DNA of 64,000 nt, taken from NCBI RefSeq assembly GCF_035222375.1, contig NW_026946365.1, forward strand, positions 372,001-436,000. The letters run 5' to 3'. Below the pieces are notes generated by a model. That model did no database searches and was not told the origin of the DNA. It saw nothing but the letters and a program-made list of their open reading frames with translations. The stretch's first letter is position 1, and every line of letters starts with the position of its first letter. Positions 44,401 to 57,200 of the stretch are shown piece after piece. Position numbers and translations under genes: made by a program. This DNA comes from Podospora pseudocomata. Lineage: Eukaryota; Ascomycota; Sordariomycetes; Sordariales; Podosporaceae.

Positions 44401-47400
44401 TTCGGGATGTCCAAGACACCAGAGACCTGGTCCACTCAAAAGCTTCCGACTGTCTCAGACCAGCAGATTGGTGCACGGGGACGGTGAGCGCTGCCCGTCT
44501 CCCTTGCTCACCGATGGAGTCACGTCTGCCTATCAAGGCATCAATAAGATTTCTCGCCAACCCGTTGAGGAGGTCACCGCCCCTTCTCCCTTCCGGGCCA
44601 TCGTCATGCTGGCGGCCCCGAAGTGCCAGAATGACCGGCATAGAATCGGGCGCCTCGTATGATTCGTGATGGTGGACTTGGTATACAAACTTCAGCCCGG
44701 TTCAGTCATCAAACAAAAGAGATCGCCCCGCCAGGCGCCGACATGGCCAACAAATGCGGGGGGCTATCGCCGGCTTGATCCTCCGCTCGGCGTCTCCTCG
44801 TGACCGAGCCACAGCAGCTCGCTAACAGCTCAGCGGCGCCATCCAGCCCTGTGCTTGCCGTAGAGCTCGAAAGCGATATCCAACACGAGTCCCGGGACCA
44901 AGAATATCCATATCTGGAAATGGGCCAGGATCATGGCGCGCCCCAATTGGCCCGGTCATGAAGGCCGTGGCGCGGCTTGGTGACTTGATGGGCTTGATGG
45001 CGTTTGTGGTGCAAAGCATATTCTTGGTGCCTCCCAAGGTCCAAGGTGCTCTCTCTCTCGACATTTTGTTGAGAGAACCCAACGGTCACAATCAATCAAT
45101 GCATTACTCGCAAGCCGCCAAGGTGTCGGGCGACAAGCAAGAGACTAATGCTCTTGAACCAAATCAGCCTATCAAACGGACACTTTACGATCAACAGCCG
45201 CCCACCCCGCCAGCGCCGGGAACTGGAGCCTTCATCAACAAGCTTATTTTTAGCGGACTCGCAATATGCTCGTAATTGGGCCCTCTAAATCACCATATGG
45301 TTCAAGATATTCCCGCATGTGCGGAGACGAAGCTTTACGCGGGCTCGCACGACATCATCCTCTCCCCCTGACCCTGGTTCTGACTCTGGCTGGCCCCTGG
45401 CGAACCTCTGAGACAAGCATCATTTAGCAGAGAACCTAGAGGGAACATGACTAAATGACAGTCGAGAAAGAGTCACGAGATGACCGAATCCAGCAATCTT
45501 ACCGAAGTGACCCCTTTGGGGAGATGAAGAGCTTTGTTACTTGAAGTGGTCATGTTGTTGGAGGCTGCGGTGGGGTAATCATGGAGTTGGGGGGTGGGCA
45601 GCCTTAACCCTGATGGCCAGGGGTCAACCCCAGATTCACAGGGGGGGCTCGTTCGGGTTAGCCTATGCTCGCAGCTCAGTGGAGCTCCCGGCAGTGGGGG
45701 TTGTGCTGATCTATCCAGGGACAAGGCTTATTCACAAAAAGCTTGCTTGTACCCCGTCATGCAGTATTCTCAAGCTCCTCGAGGCCGTCGATATTGAGGG
45801 CCTCATCTATTTTCCAGCACCTGCCACAGAAACCAAACCAGGTTGCGGGATGAGATGTTGCTTCACACTATACAAAGTTCCCAAATGTTGATATGGCCAT
45901 ATCAAGCCGTCTTTTTGTGCCGCAGAACCGAGCTGCTTCTCCCTGGCTTCCAGGTCCCGAATACGCAGCAAAAGTATTTGTCAAGCAGTAGCAAGCAGTA
46001 GATTTCACAATTCAACGAGCAACCTTCACCCTCAGCTATCGACAACTCTGGTCGGTGGCACCGACAGTCTGACTTGGCTTCACCAACTGTGTGTCGGCCA
46101 AACCTAGATTGAACCCCCAACATGCACAATGACTCGTGCCCGCATGTGTTCTCTACGAACTAACTGGACAACTTCTTGGGACCGCTATTCCGTCTTTCCC
46201 TGGCCGCGACGGGTAACGGACGTGAGAGTGACTTCCCTAGTCGGTCATATCAGATGGGGGCGGGAGAGGCAGCAGATGCAGGGTGTTATGAACGGATGAA
46301 GAGGAGGGGGGTGGACCAGCCGCCCTTGGGCCGCGCTTAACAGCCAGATGCAGCGGCTGGCAGCTCCAGCTCACGGCGTGACCGTATCAATGCCGATGAT
46401 GTGGGTTGATCTCCCACCTGGCCCTTTGATACAACACCGAACCTTGCATACGCTTAGTATCCATTCCCATCGACGTTGGAGAACTGGCAAATTGGCATTG
46501 GCACCCTCTTCACACCGTCCGGCCGCCGCGCCTCTTCTTCCGCTGCCTCATCCACCCTTTGCTCTCGCCGGCGCCGAATTGTGCCTGAGAGACAGCCACC
46601 TCACCCACCTCATCCACCTCACGAACTCGCCAACAGTCGTCATCGATGCCATGCCTGGGCAGCCAGCCACTGGCTGATCAACGACGTCGTACTCAGCGAC
46701 GATTCAGTCCCGAGACGATGTCTTCGGGTCCCACGGTGCGGGCCTTGTCCTTCGTCAATGGAACCCTTCTAGCACCCAGGTCGAACCCCTCTCTTGCCTG
46801 CTCCGCTTGTTTACTTGGCAGCGTTGCACTCCCGGCGGGCTTACCCTCATCTTGCTGTCCCTCGAAACCCTTACAATTTCAGCCCGTCGGCCGACTGGCC
46901 AATTTGCGCTGTAGTCTTCCTCTTCTTCCGGGACTCAAGGGCAACTTGTGCATGTATACACCTGAGATCACCAGCGCGTGCTGTGCTGCCATGCTGGCAG
47001 GTTTCACTCCCTGGGGAGCGCTGCTTTTGCCCTTTCTGCAGACAGTGATATTCTTCTGTCGGACTTGTGGCGCCGTGGTATCACTGTCTCTGACCCTTTC
47101 GTTCTTTCTTGTGTCCCAGAAGCTGTCTCTCGTTGCTGGACGCGAGAGGTGCCCGCCTTTCTGACCGCTCCTCGACTGCTGTCTACACGGCATCGTCTTC
47201 ATCCAAGGTGGTGAAGTGGATTAGTGGCTCGCACCGTCGATACCACAAACGTCACCCCATCTCTTTTATACTCTGCACTACCGCACGACCATACTTCATC
47301 GGGAACAGTGTTATCTGGCCTTGCCCCCCCCCTTTTGCCGTGGACCTGTTTTAGACAACCAGGCGACAGGAAGACGCGCTGTCTCAAGTGTGGGAAGGAA

Positions 47401-47887
47401 GTACCCATGTACCTCATCCCACCACATCCTTGACCCCTGCTTCTCTTCCATAAACCATAACCCATCCGCATGCTGGATGAGCTCAGCTTTGCCGATGCTC
47501 AACAGGCACCCTGATGAGCATGAATGGGTGTCTTATCAGTATCTCCGTCGTTCAAAAAGCTTCCGGCCCTCAAACCCGGCACCTTCCTTACCTAACTTCT
47601 CCATCAGAAGAAGAACAAAAGCTGCATACCGAGAAGGTACCACCTGCAGACGCTTAAGTTGATTGCCCTTGCTCACGTCGATCGGGCCTCGGCCTTTTGC
47701 TTCTTCAGCGTGCTTCCAGTCTCTGCTAGGCTCCTTCTCCCTTCACATTTGTCGTCGAACAACATCACAGGAGCGTCAACTCCTCGTCACCACCCACGCC
47801 TTTGGATACACACAGCACTGCCCACAACAATCTACCTGTCATTGTGGCATCTAGGTTCCACCAACAACAGCAAAGACGCACAGTATT

Positions 47888-50800
47888 ATGGTTCGAGACG
47901 ACATCCCAGAGGAAGGACCTGGTGATGTGCAGCCCACCAACAAGGTGTTCTGTACATACTGCGGAAAGGGCTTCACTCGCAAAGAGCATCTCGAAAGACA
48001 TCTTCCACAGCGTGAGCTCATTCATTCAACTTGGCAGCACACATTTGAGTGATACTGACGTCGTGTGGACTTGTAGACACCAACATCAAACCACACGTCT
48101 GTCAGTTTTGCAAGATAGGCTTCAGCCGTCGGTAAGATGCCTGCATGACCTGTTAGCTATGTACCAACCCTTGAAGCTAACCATGGGATCCAACAGGGAC
48201 TTGCTGCAACGGCACATCTCCTCGCTCCACGAACAAGGCCCCATCGATGCTATCACGGGCGGTATGATGACTGTCACAGGACGGACACCCATTTCGTGCC
48301 AGAACTGTGCCACGGCAAAGACAGGATGTGACAAAAAGGTGCCATGTACGAGGTGCGCTGAAAAGAGCCTCCACTGTGAGGCTCGCTATGCCCGACGGTC
48401 GTCCAAGGCGGCTATTCGTGTCCAGCAGGCACATGCTGCGCAAGCAAGCGCTGTTGCATCCCATCAACAGGCGGCGGCAGCAGCTTCGGCTGCTGCTGCT
48501 GCTGCTGCTGCTGCCAATTTCATGGCATACCCTGCCGCTCCGTTTGGCCATGTGTCACACTTGCCTGCGACCATCAACCCCTCGTACATGGACCTTTTGA
48601 GAGGTGTTCCACTTAAGATGGAGGAAAAGATGGAATCAATCACAGTGGACACGAAGCCACACCGCTCTCCCATGAAGTCTCCCATGGTCACCCATTCTAT
48701 CAGCCCGCCTAGCTTTCCCTCGCCACACAACCGGGGTGATATGGGCATGGATGAGTACATGGGTGACATGACGGACCCCCAGTACTTTTTGTCGCCCTGG
48801 GACACCTACACGATCGGCGGTATCGACATGTACCAAGCTGATCCTGGGGCCATCCCGCTGGAAAGGGCTGACATTTCGATGGACTTTGGTGTAAACGATC
48901 TGTCTGCCCCTACATCAGAGCCGATGACGGCGAGTTCCTCGCGCGGGTCACACACCAGGGAGACGAGCATCGTCTCGGCAGCGGAATATGAAACTACAGT
49001 GAGGCAACGGCAAAATCAGCATGGACAGGCGGATTTGTCCTTGTCGACCATGCCGACCGACAGCTCCATCCCCGAGTTTGAAGTTGTGCAGGTGGCCGAA
49101 GGGGCGTGGAACCTGGCGCGATGTTTACCGCCTTTGCCCACAACCAACTGCCCACGCACGGCGATTGTGCATCTCGAGTGCCTGGAGAAAAAGTCAAAAC
49201 AAGAAGGGACGTGGAGTTCGTTGGAGAAATACCTGGAGCAAGCGCCAGACGTGGCTGATTTGGGGTCGGTGGTGCCGATCAAGGACCGCACACGTGATCA
49301 GCTGCTGGCTATCACGCAAGGATTCCTCTACAAGGCTCTCGACATTCATCGCAGCAGCATTCCGCCCTCCTCATACAGGCCTGGACATCCCAACGCCGGG
49401 GAACCTTCCAACTTCAACTACATTGTGCTGCCGCCGTCCAAGATTTTGGAGTATTTTTTGAGCAGCTATGTCAGAAGTTTGTCGGTGTACTACCCCTTGG
49501 TCAACGGGGGCGTGGATCCCAATGAAATGCTGCTGCAGGACAACTTGGCCTCGACACTCTTGGTCCTGCTCATGATTGCCCAAGGAGCGGCTGCGATGCC
49601 CATGGCTGAGGCGCGATACCTTTCGGCTGGCTTGACCGAGACGTGCCGGATTTCGTTATTTGATATTGTCGAAAAAGACGTCGAGTTGTCAGCAGACCCG
49701 ATTACTCTGCGGTGCGCTTTACTTTTCCTCGTGCTGGGTGCGTGGAGCGGTGACAAGTGGTTGATGGACATTGCCATGGGTCAGCGGGGGATGTATATTT
49801 CCGTAAGTTTGAAAATCCTTGTCTTGAAGAGTGTAGAACAAAGCTAACTTGCCACGCCATGAGATGCTCAAACACGCAAGCATGATGGAGTCGCAGCCTG
49901 CCATGATTCCTGTGTTCAACAAGTCCAGCGACCTTGAGCTGGAATGGCACCATTGGAAAGAAAGAGAAAGAAGGAACAGGCTGGTTTACAACTACGTCAT
50001 GCTCGACCAGGAGCTCTCCCTCTTCCACGACGTCACGCCCCTTTTTGCCATCACCGAACTCAAATGTCCTCTCCCCGGCCCGGAGCCCCTCTGGCAGTGC
50101 CAGAAATCCGCTGAATGGCTCAACAAGATGCAATCGGCGTACGGCTCCACTGCCAACGTGAACCCCCAGCTCCTCGAAGCCGCCACCGTGACGCCCTCCC
50201 TCTGCGATTTGTTCCAAGACTTCCTCCATGACAACCTCTCCCGCCGCCAGAGCCAAGGCGGCCTCTCGCCCCAGCAGCTCAGACTCCTCCTCCATCCCAT
50301 CCAGTCCCTCATCTGCCACCTCCGCCAAATGCTCTCTTGCTTTTCTGACGTTCTCAGCGGCGGTCCCATTTCTCGCTCGCGCAACCCGGGCACCATCACC
50401 CGCTCCTCCACCCAGCAGCGCATGGACGAGGTGCAAACCCTTTTGGCCAAGTGGTATGACATGACGCGGGCTTATCTGCAAAGAGAACCAAACTGCCCCA
50501 TAACGCGTTGCAACCTGGTGCTATACCATCTCATCTCCCTCAACGCGACGGCCAACTTTCCCGAGATTGAAAGACTTGCCAGGAGGGAAGCGTTTTCGGC
50601 CGAGGGCACGGACTGGTCGTGGGAGTTGAATCTGAGGTCGAAGAGGTGCATTTTCCAACGGGATCAGTCGATGTACCACTGCGGGCAGGTTTTCAAGTTG
50701 TTGAGGGCGATGCCGAACAATCGGCGGCCGGCGTGGTGGAGCGCGGCGATGTATAGAGCTACCATGGTGCTTTGGGCCATGAGTTTGACTTGGGGGCAGA

Positions 50801-51261
50801 ATCCGGGGTTAGTGGATGCTGGCGGCGCTGGGGCTGGTGTTGCTGGTTCGTCGACGTCACCGGTTATCAAGCAGCAGAATCCGGAGGAGGGTGGTGTGAT
50901 TGCCGCGGCGGGGGCGGGGGCGGGAGCGGGAGCGGGAGGAGGGGGAGGGGAACAAGTGGTGGTTATCGATCAGATAACTACGGAGGAGGAGAAGAGGGTG
51001 ATGCCGGTTTTGTGGGAGGACTCTACGGTTGTAGCGCTGACGAGATTGCCGCAGCAAGGAGGTGGGACGGTCGTGATTAAGACGAGGGAAAGCAAACCGG
51101 GGGAGTCGTCGGGGGAGATTTTGAGGTATGCGATTCAGAATATTGATGCTGGGTTCAGCTCGAGGGTGGGGGATGGGATTAAAAGGAAGTTGGAGCAGCT
51201 GGGGAAGAACTGGGACGGAGGAGCCGGTTCAGAGGTCCATGGGCTTCCAGTCATGAGGTGA
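47888..51261 (+). CDS. Transcription factor with two C2H2 fingers, a Zn2Cys6 cluster and a fungal-specific factor domain
   Basis: Four exons, 47888-48011, 48077-48131, 48197-49802 and 49864-51261, encode 1060 residues. The first C2H2 finger is CTYCGKGFTRKEHLERH, split from the second, CQFCKIGFSRRDLLQRH, by an intron; a further intron cuts the second finger at RR-D. The Zn2Cys6 cluster follows at about residues 80-112: CQNCATAKTGCDKKVPC then TRCAEKSLHC. An Ala-rich tract encoded mostly by GCT repeats lies near 48485-48520. The C-terminal half (from about 330) resembles the fungal-specific transcription factor domain, with ALLFLVLGAWSGDKWLMDIA and WHHWKERERRNRLVYNYVML. A Gly/Ala low-complexity loop is encoded near 50905-50950. 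It should be nuclear and bind DNA. The target genes are unknown, and there is no adjacent metabolic cluster. The very long upstream region suggests complex control. Confidence 0.9.
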
Positions 51262-54200
51262 GACTGGGCGGGTTTGGCTTGGTAGGGTTTGTTTGTTTTG
51301 GTTTTGCTGATTACTTATGAGGATGATCGACAAGAGAAAATGGGGTCAAATGAAGCGAAGAGCGTTTTGTGATGGATATGATTGTATTGTTAGCTTTCTA
51401 CTTCTTGCTTACTTCACTTCTTTGGTGAGACTGTTTGGGGTCTGCTGTTGCGGACTGGACTGGACTTTGGATTGGCAGGTACTTGGAGAAGCAAACAGAT
51501 TCCAACAGGGGTATCAGGAGACTCTTTTGTTTTCTTTCGGTTCATACTTAGGGAGGTCAGGAGTTTATGGTTGATATGAGATTCGGGATGCGAGCGGGCT
51601 TTGGCAAGGCAAGCAGTGTCATTTGTACATTATTTTTATTGTTTGTATTCTTGAGGCTCAAGAATGTGTGGCATCTGCCATGCGTTTGATGTTGCTGAAG
51701 ACTATTGGTATTTTCTGGCTACATCTCCGGAGGTCCAAAATTGCTGCTATCGAGTGATAGAGGGGTCAAACAGTTTGACCTGGCTTGTCAGAGCCGATGA
51801 TAGACCTACACAGCTGGGGAACTCCGAGTAGATAGGTATTCGACAAGTACTCATCTATTCCCCATGTGACGTGCATTTTGGCCTGTGTACCTATCTATCA
51901 TCACAGTGTTGTCGGTGCTTGCCCTCTCTTTCCCCCTGAGAGCAAAACATGGGAGATGTGATGAATCACTTTCTTGTCTGTTACATCTAACCCCAATCAC
52001 CCACCCCTTCGGCCTGGGGAGGTAGGCTCGTTCCGCTGTTGCTTTTTTTTTTCGCTTCGGGTTGCGACTTTGCGACAGCACGTTTTGTCTTATGTCAGAA
52101 CCAAGAAGGATGTTGCACATGATGGTCATGTCAGAACTAACAAACTGTGTGGCTTTGTTCGTGTGATGGATGGACTGGGGGCAAAGCGAGCTTCTCGGAT
52201 GCCGAGTTTGAGCTATTGGGACTTTTGAGGTGAGGGCGTTGACATTGAAGGTTCGGTGAGGGCACTTCGTTATGATGGTGGTGGTGTTGTTGGCTTGACT
52301 TGTTGGTGATGAATCCCTATCGTGGTGTCATCGTCTTCCTCCGTACGGAAGAAGAGGGAACGGCGGCCGAACAACAGGGCTGAATGTCTTGCAGAGTGAG
52401 CCGGGCAAAAGGCTTGTCACATCTCACCTGCAACCATAACCACCCATGGATGAACTCCTGATGCGAGGGTCTGGATGCGAGAGCGTTGGGTTGTTGCGTG
52501 ATGGAAGGTGTGGGTCGATGGGATGCTGACGGACACCACTCGCTTACAGGCATATATCACCACGACGTCTCGGTCACACAGTACTCAAAAGACAGTGGCA
52601 GTTACCACGTCGGCAGTTGGCGTCCCGGATCAACAGACACAAGTCCATTCCGTTGCGGCGCAGGGAAGAACGTGGTCTGCTTTGCAGTCTGGATGGGAGA
52701 TTAGGAAAAGGTAGCTGATGCTGCTTACGGGCGAGGTTTCCCAGAGAATGGATAGGGCCAGGCCCGAGCACACACATAGGCTTCGGCGGGGGAGGCACAG
52801 ACATTCGTGGACAGGCGATACTTACTCACATTTTTGGTCATAAGTTTCCTAGAAGGAGAGTCGACGACTTCTTGGCACCAGCCCAAATTCTTACTTGAAG
52901 CCTTCCTGGTGCTTGGGTCCGAACGCTCGGTAGTCTCCAACCCCCCGAAGCACCAGACGAAAACACCCAAAGATAACATCAACCAACAAACCAATCTGCT
53001 GTCACAAGGTCCAGACTTCTGTAGAACGGTCAGCTTGATGAGGCCACTCACCCTTCAGCGTATATATTGCAAAAATAAGCTCATTGAACACCCCCTTCTT
53101 GGCATCACGTATCCAAACTGCTTAAATGCTCTGCATACCAAGCGAACGTATAGGATTGGACGGTGCGGTGGGGGTTGTATAAAAATGCTGTCTATCACCC
53201 GCATGCCAAGACTTTGACTCTTCGCGTTTCTTAGAGCCATCCGGGGAGGAAAAAGGGTTTTTTCCCAGGCGGACGGGGGTAAATTATCATCGGAACATTT
53301 CCAACGCTATGCCGCCTGGTTCCTGTCTTGGAAGCTGCTGCGGGGGGGTGCGGGATACCACGCTCTTCTGAAGCGGCGAGCCTTCTGATTCGGCCCCCCA
53401 ATGACCTGGTCGGGACGTGCTTCTGAAGAGGTGTGGGTGAATTCCAATCAAATGCCGCCAGTTGTATATTAGCCAAAGATATTAAAACGGGGGGCATCGG
53501 ATTAACAAACGATAAGTTGGACACTGCCTTGACGTCTCAACCCAGTTGACAGTCTAAGCAAGGGGAACATATTCGTTCCGGTCTTACTTGCACAAGGAAC
53601 CCCCTGATCTAATCTTTGTTTTCGATATGAACGGTCAATAAACGAGGCCTCCTCTTTGGCCAGTTCGCGACTGCCAACGTATATCCTCCTTTGGGTGGAC
53701 CGGGCAAGCCAATACCAACGCAAGGAACATGGGTAAAAGAATGCCGTACCATGTACTTGGATTGATAGTCGAACACCCTCCTTGATGACCACCATGGAAC
53801 AATGTTCAACAAGGGCTGTCGCGCCCTGTGGTCCCATCTTGGTAGTCTTAAGCGACGAGGCTTATTCGCGAGGGGCAGTCACCCCGTAGGACAGAAACAC
53901 TTGATCCCCAAGATTTAGTGTTGTCTTGGTCGATCTGTTGCAGAGCGGATGGTGGTTCTGCACAGACCAATGGCTGTGAAATCGTGGAGTCAGGGTTGCA
54001 ACAGGAGGTCGATCTGCCGCCCCCTGAGATGGGCATTGTGCTTCACCAACAATGTGGTTCATCTTGCCTCACTCAAGATGGTCACCTGATACTTTCTGCG
54101 ACCATCCGAGCCCGATAATGACAAGACTCAGATTAGGTCCATAGTATTAGAGAAACCGTGCACGGCAGACTTAGACAACCAGGTGTTGTGGGTGTTGTGT

Positions 54201-57200
54201 AGGCCGAACGGGCAGTCTCGTCACGATATGATGGGCTGGCGAGAAGGATGCCGAATGAGGACATGCATACAACATGGGGAAAGACACAGAACTTGCATCC
54301 TGTGTCCCAAGAATGCCTCAGCCGATAGACAGGGGCGATATGGACAAGGGCGGGTGGTGTCTCGGTGGTGATAGGGATAGCGGCATTAGCTTCTTGGGGG
54401 CTCGTATTGAGATACAGCGAGGTAGCGATGCTGTGTCTAGTCTTGATGGGCCGCGGCCTTATTGTGTTACCGGCTCCCAGAGCGTTGGAGATGAGGCAAC
54501 AGAGATTGCACTCGCTGTTCTCGTGTGCATGTGCAGCCCGGAAAGTCGGGAACTGTGCAGCAGGCGGCCAAAATCCATGTCGCGATGTTGCCATTCTCCC
54601 ACGGGCATGCCGTATGATGAGACCCAAACATCTCTGGCGCAGAAGCGGGACGGGGCACGGGAAAACAGAGCACAACATAGAAGACTCGGCCGACTGCCCG
54701 GGAATTCTTCGAGACGGGCCTGGCGATAGCTATCTGTTGGATGCGTCCATCAGGCTAAAGTCAGCCCTCGCGCATGGAACCAAGCTGCGGGTATGCTATT
54801 GTTAGTGTCTTTTCCAATACGTCAATATCAGCGAGATTGCTCAGGTATCCACTGGAGCGTTTCTGTAAACAACAAACTGCACGTTATCTCGAACCCGTTC
54901 ATGACATGAACTTGTTGCACAGCGAGGCGGCCACCAGACGAGGGACGCCGCCAGAAAAAGGCCCGCTGCTGTCGACGATCGAAACCGACAACCTGAGGCT
55001 TGGGACTTATCCCAGCATGCGGGTCGTTTCCTGACGATAGCGTCGTAAATGCAACCCAGAAATCAGTAAAATATATCCGGATCAGATGTGCCGCAGCCTC
55101 GGTGCCGCAGAGCAACTGGTGTGCGAGAAGATCCAGGCCGGAGTGAATTTAGGGTCTAGTGCCTAGATTCGGGCAATCAATGGCGATCTGGGTGTTCCAA
55201 TCGGTCAATTAGGTTGGTCTTCAGGCTGCCCGCGTTGGTGTGGTCGAGTGAGACGCTGTTTCGTTGTTGAGTTGACGTTGGAAGGTTGAAGCCAAGCACC
55301 AGGGCATCTGAGACGTCTGTGGAATCAGCCCTAACCCCGGGTCCACTAGCTTAAAGGGGCTAGTGCGCCCGTGCCTGCTCAAACGGTCGATTGTGCACAG
55401 ACCACATCTTCAAGGCCTGCCCCTGCACGCGGTGTAAATCATCACCGCCAAGCTTCAACATCACAGTATGGAGTTTGTCGATTCTTGTTCGCATCTCCCA
55501 TCCCACTCCAGATATCACATCAGCGTTGTTCCTGAATACTCTTTGGTACGGCAGATCTCACACCTTACTTCTATATTGCCAATCACATCAGTGCTAACAC
55601 CCGTCTAGTCACCTATCATCCCGTACTCCGAACGGACCCGGCGAGAAGAAGAATGGCCGCAAACTGTCACATTCCCAACTACCGTGGCCGGAGATACAAT
55701 CAACGAGTCTTGATGTTTTTCCCGAGCGATTGCTGGGCTAGAGGGGACTATGGGATTCACCACTTACCTTAGTCTCATGTTCACAACACGGTCCGGACCT
55801 CCGTGGGGATCCTGTGACATCGCGCCTTGGAGGTTTGTCTGCTTCAGGTCGGCAATTGAAAGTCACCCTATCGACTCAGGCGCGCGGCTGCTCTCCAGCC
55901 ATCGGTGTGGTAGCAGCCGAGACCTTGGGACTTCTCCGACTTCTCATGCTCAAAGGAGTGTCTTTGAGCGAAGGCTTGGTGTCTTGCGGGCCTGGATTTC
56001 ATCATTGCCATTACCACCCTTGTCGCCATCAACCACTTTTCCCGCGGGCTCGACGCCGGTTCCCACGGGCCGGACTCACATTCTCACCCATTGTATCAGA
56101 GCCATGTTAACGGCATCATATAGGAGTGTACATCGAATGGCCTGATCTATGCTCTTGCCCCGCCTCCTAAATGCCAGCTACAAGTTGCGGTTAAAAGTGG
56201 ATCCTCGCCTCGATCGTTTCACCACTCCCACGGATGTCGCATTGTGCTGGTTGAGATGATCTCTGCCGGGGTGCCAAGCTGTCCCAACCCTCTGTCTTGG
56301 AAGCGGTGCCGGGAAGGCCTTCATCTCGCCATTGTCTACACCCGCAGACTGACAGCGTCTTGGTTCTGTTCGCAATATCAAAATCCCCTGCATGAAAAGG
56401 ACGGGATTGCGGGGGCTTCCTCTTGCCCGGGCCGGTCGTGATGCACGATCTCCATCTGGTCTACCGATTAGTCACAGACGCATATGAAGATTCCGCTTTC
56501 CTGGAAGGTCTGAAATGAATTGGACACCATCTGAACATCGAGCCAGTTCCGGATTTTGGTTCCCTACTCGTAAGATGGTATCTATCTTGCAGTGGTACGG
56601 TGACGAGACTAGTACTCCCCTGTCTTTCGAGGCCTGACATTAACACACAGCTACTCGGAGAATACTAGATCTTGAAACCTCTCTAACCTCTCTTCACACA
56701 CTCAACTCGTATGCTCGTCCGTAGGACAGAAGCAGCAGCCGGGCCGATATCTGTGGATACATGCTGAGTAAACACGGGCAGCAGGGTTGCCTGTGGTTTC
56801 TATTTCCAATCCTTGACAGTTGAAGGACCGCGCCTCAGTGGTGCACTTGCACGTCGGTGGTAGAAAACTTCACTCGCCATCGCATCAAGGAGTCAACACC
56901 ATCCGATAAAGCACTGTTCTCTCCAGCTATCTCGAAACAGAGTGGGGCTATTCATAGGCATATTCACAATCAGATATGCCTCGATGTTGATATCCATCTA
57001 TCTGATAATTACATACGGCTTTTCAGGACAGACAAGGCTTGCGGATCGTTACACTAGGCTGATCCCTTGTCGCGTTGCGGCCCGCTCTGATTTGTGTATC
57101 ACTACCTGTCTCTCACCGTCGAGCTTGCCTCTTGGGACGACGGCAATGGAGCCACAGCTACCACGTGGTACATGACCTCCCATCGCTTACCTTGCTGCTA

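Larger units (their letters stand above)
39149..47887. other. 8.7 kb gene-poor region upstream of a transcription factor gene
   Basis: Apart from the 5S rRNA gene I find no supported gene. Open frames are short, with frequent stops in all frames and no recognisable domain. Base composition is ordinary, not AT-rich, so this is not a RIP-mutated island. The last 1.5 kb before 47888 is pyrimidine-rich and is probably the leader and promoter of the transcription factor. Small simple repeats are listed separately. Confidence 0.45.

Noticed and set aside
54133-54678. 181-codon frame on the minus strand
   Set aside because: Overlapping frames of similar size exist on the other strand, and neither has a motif or plausible splicing.
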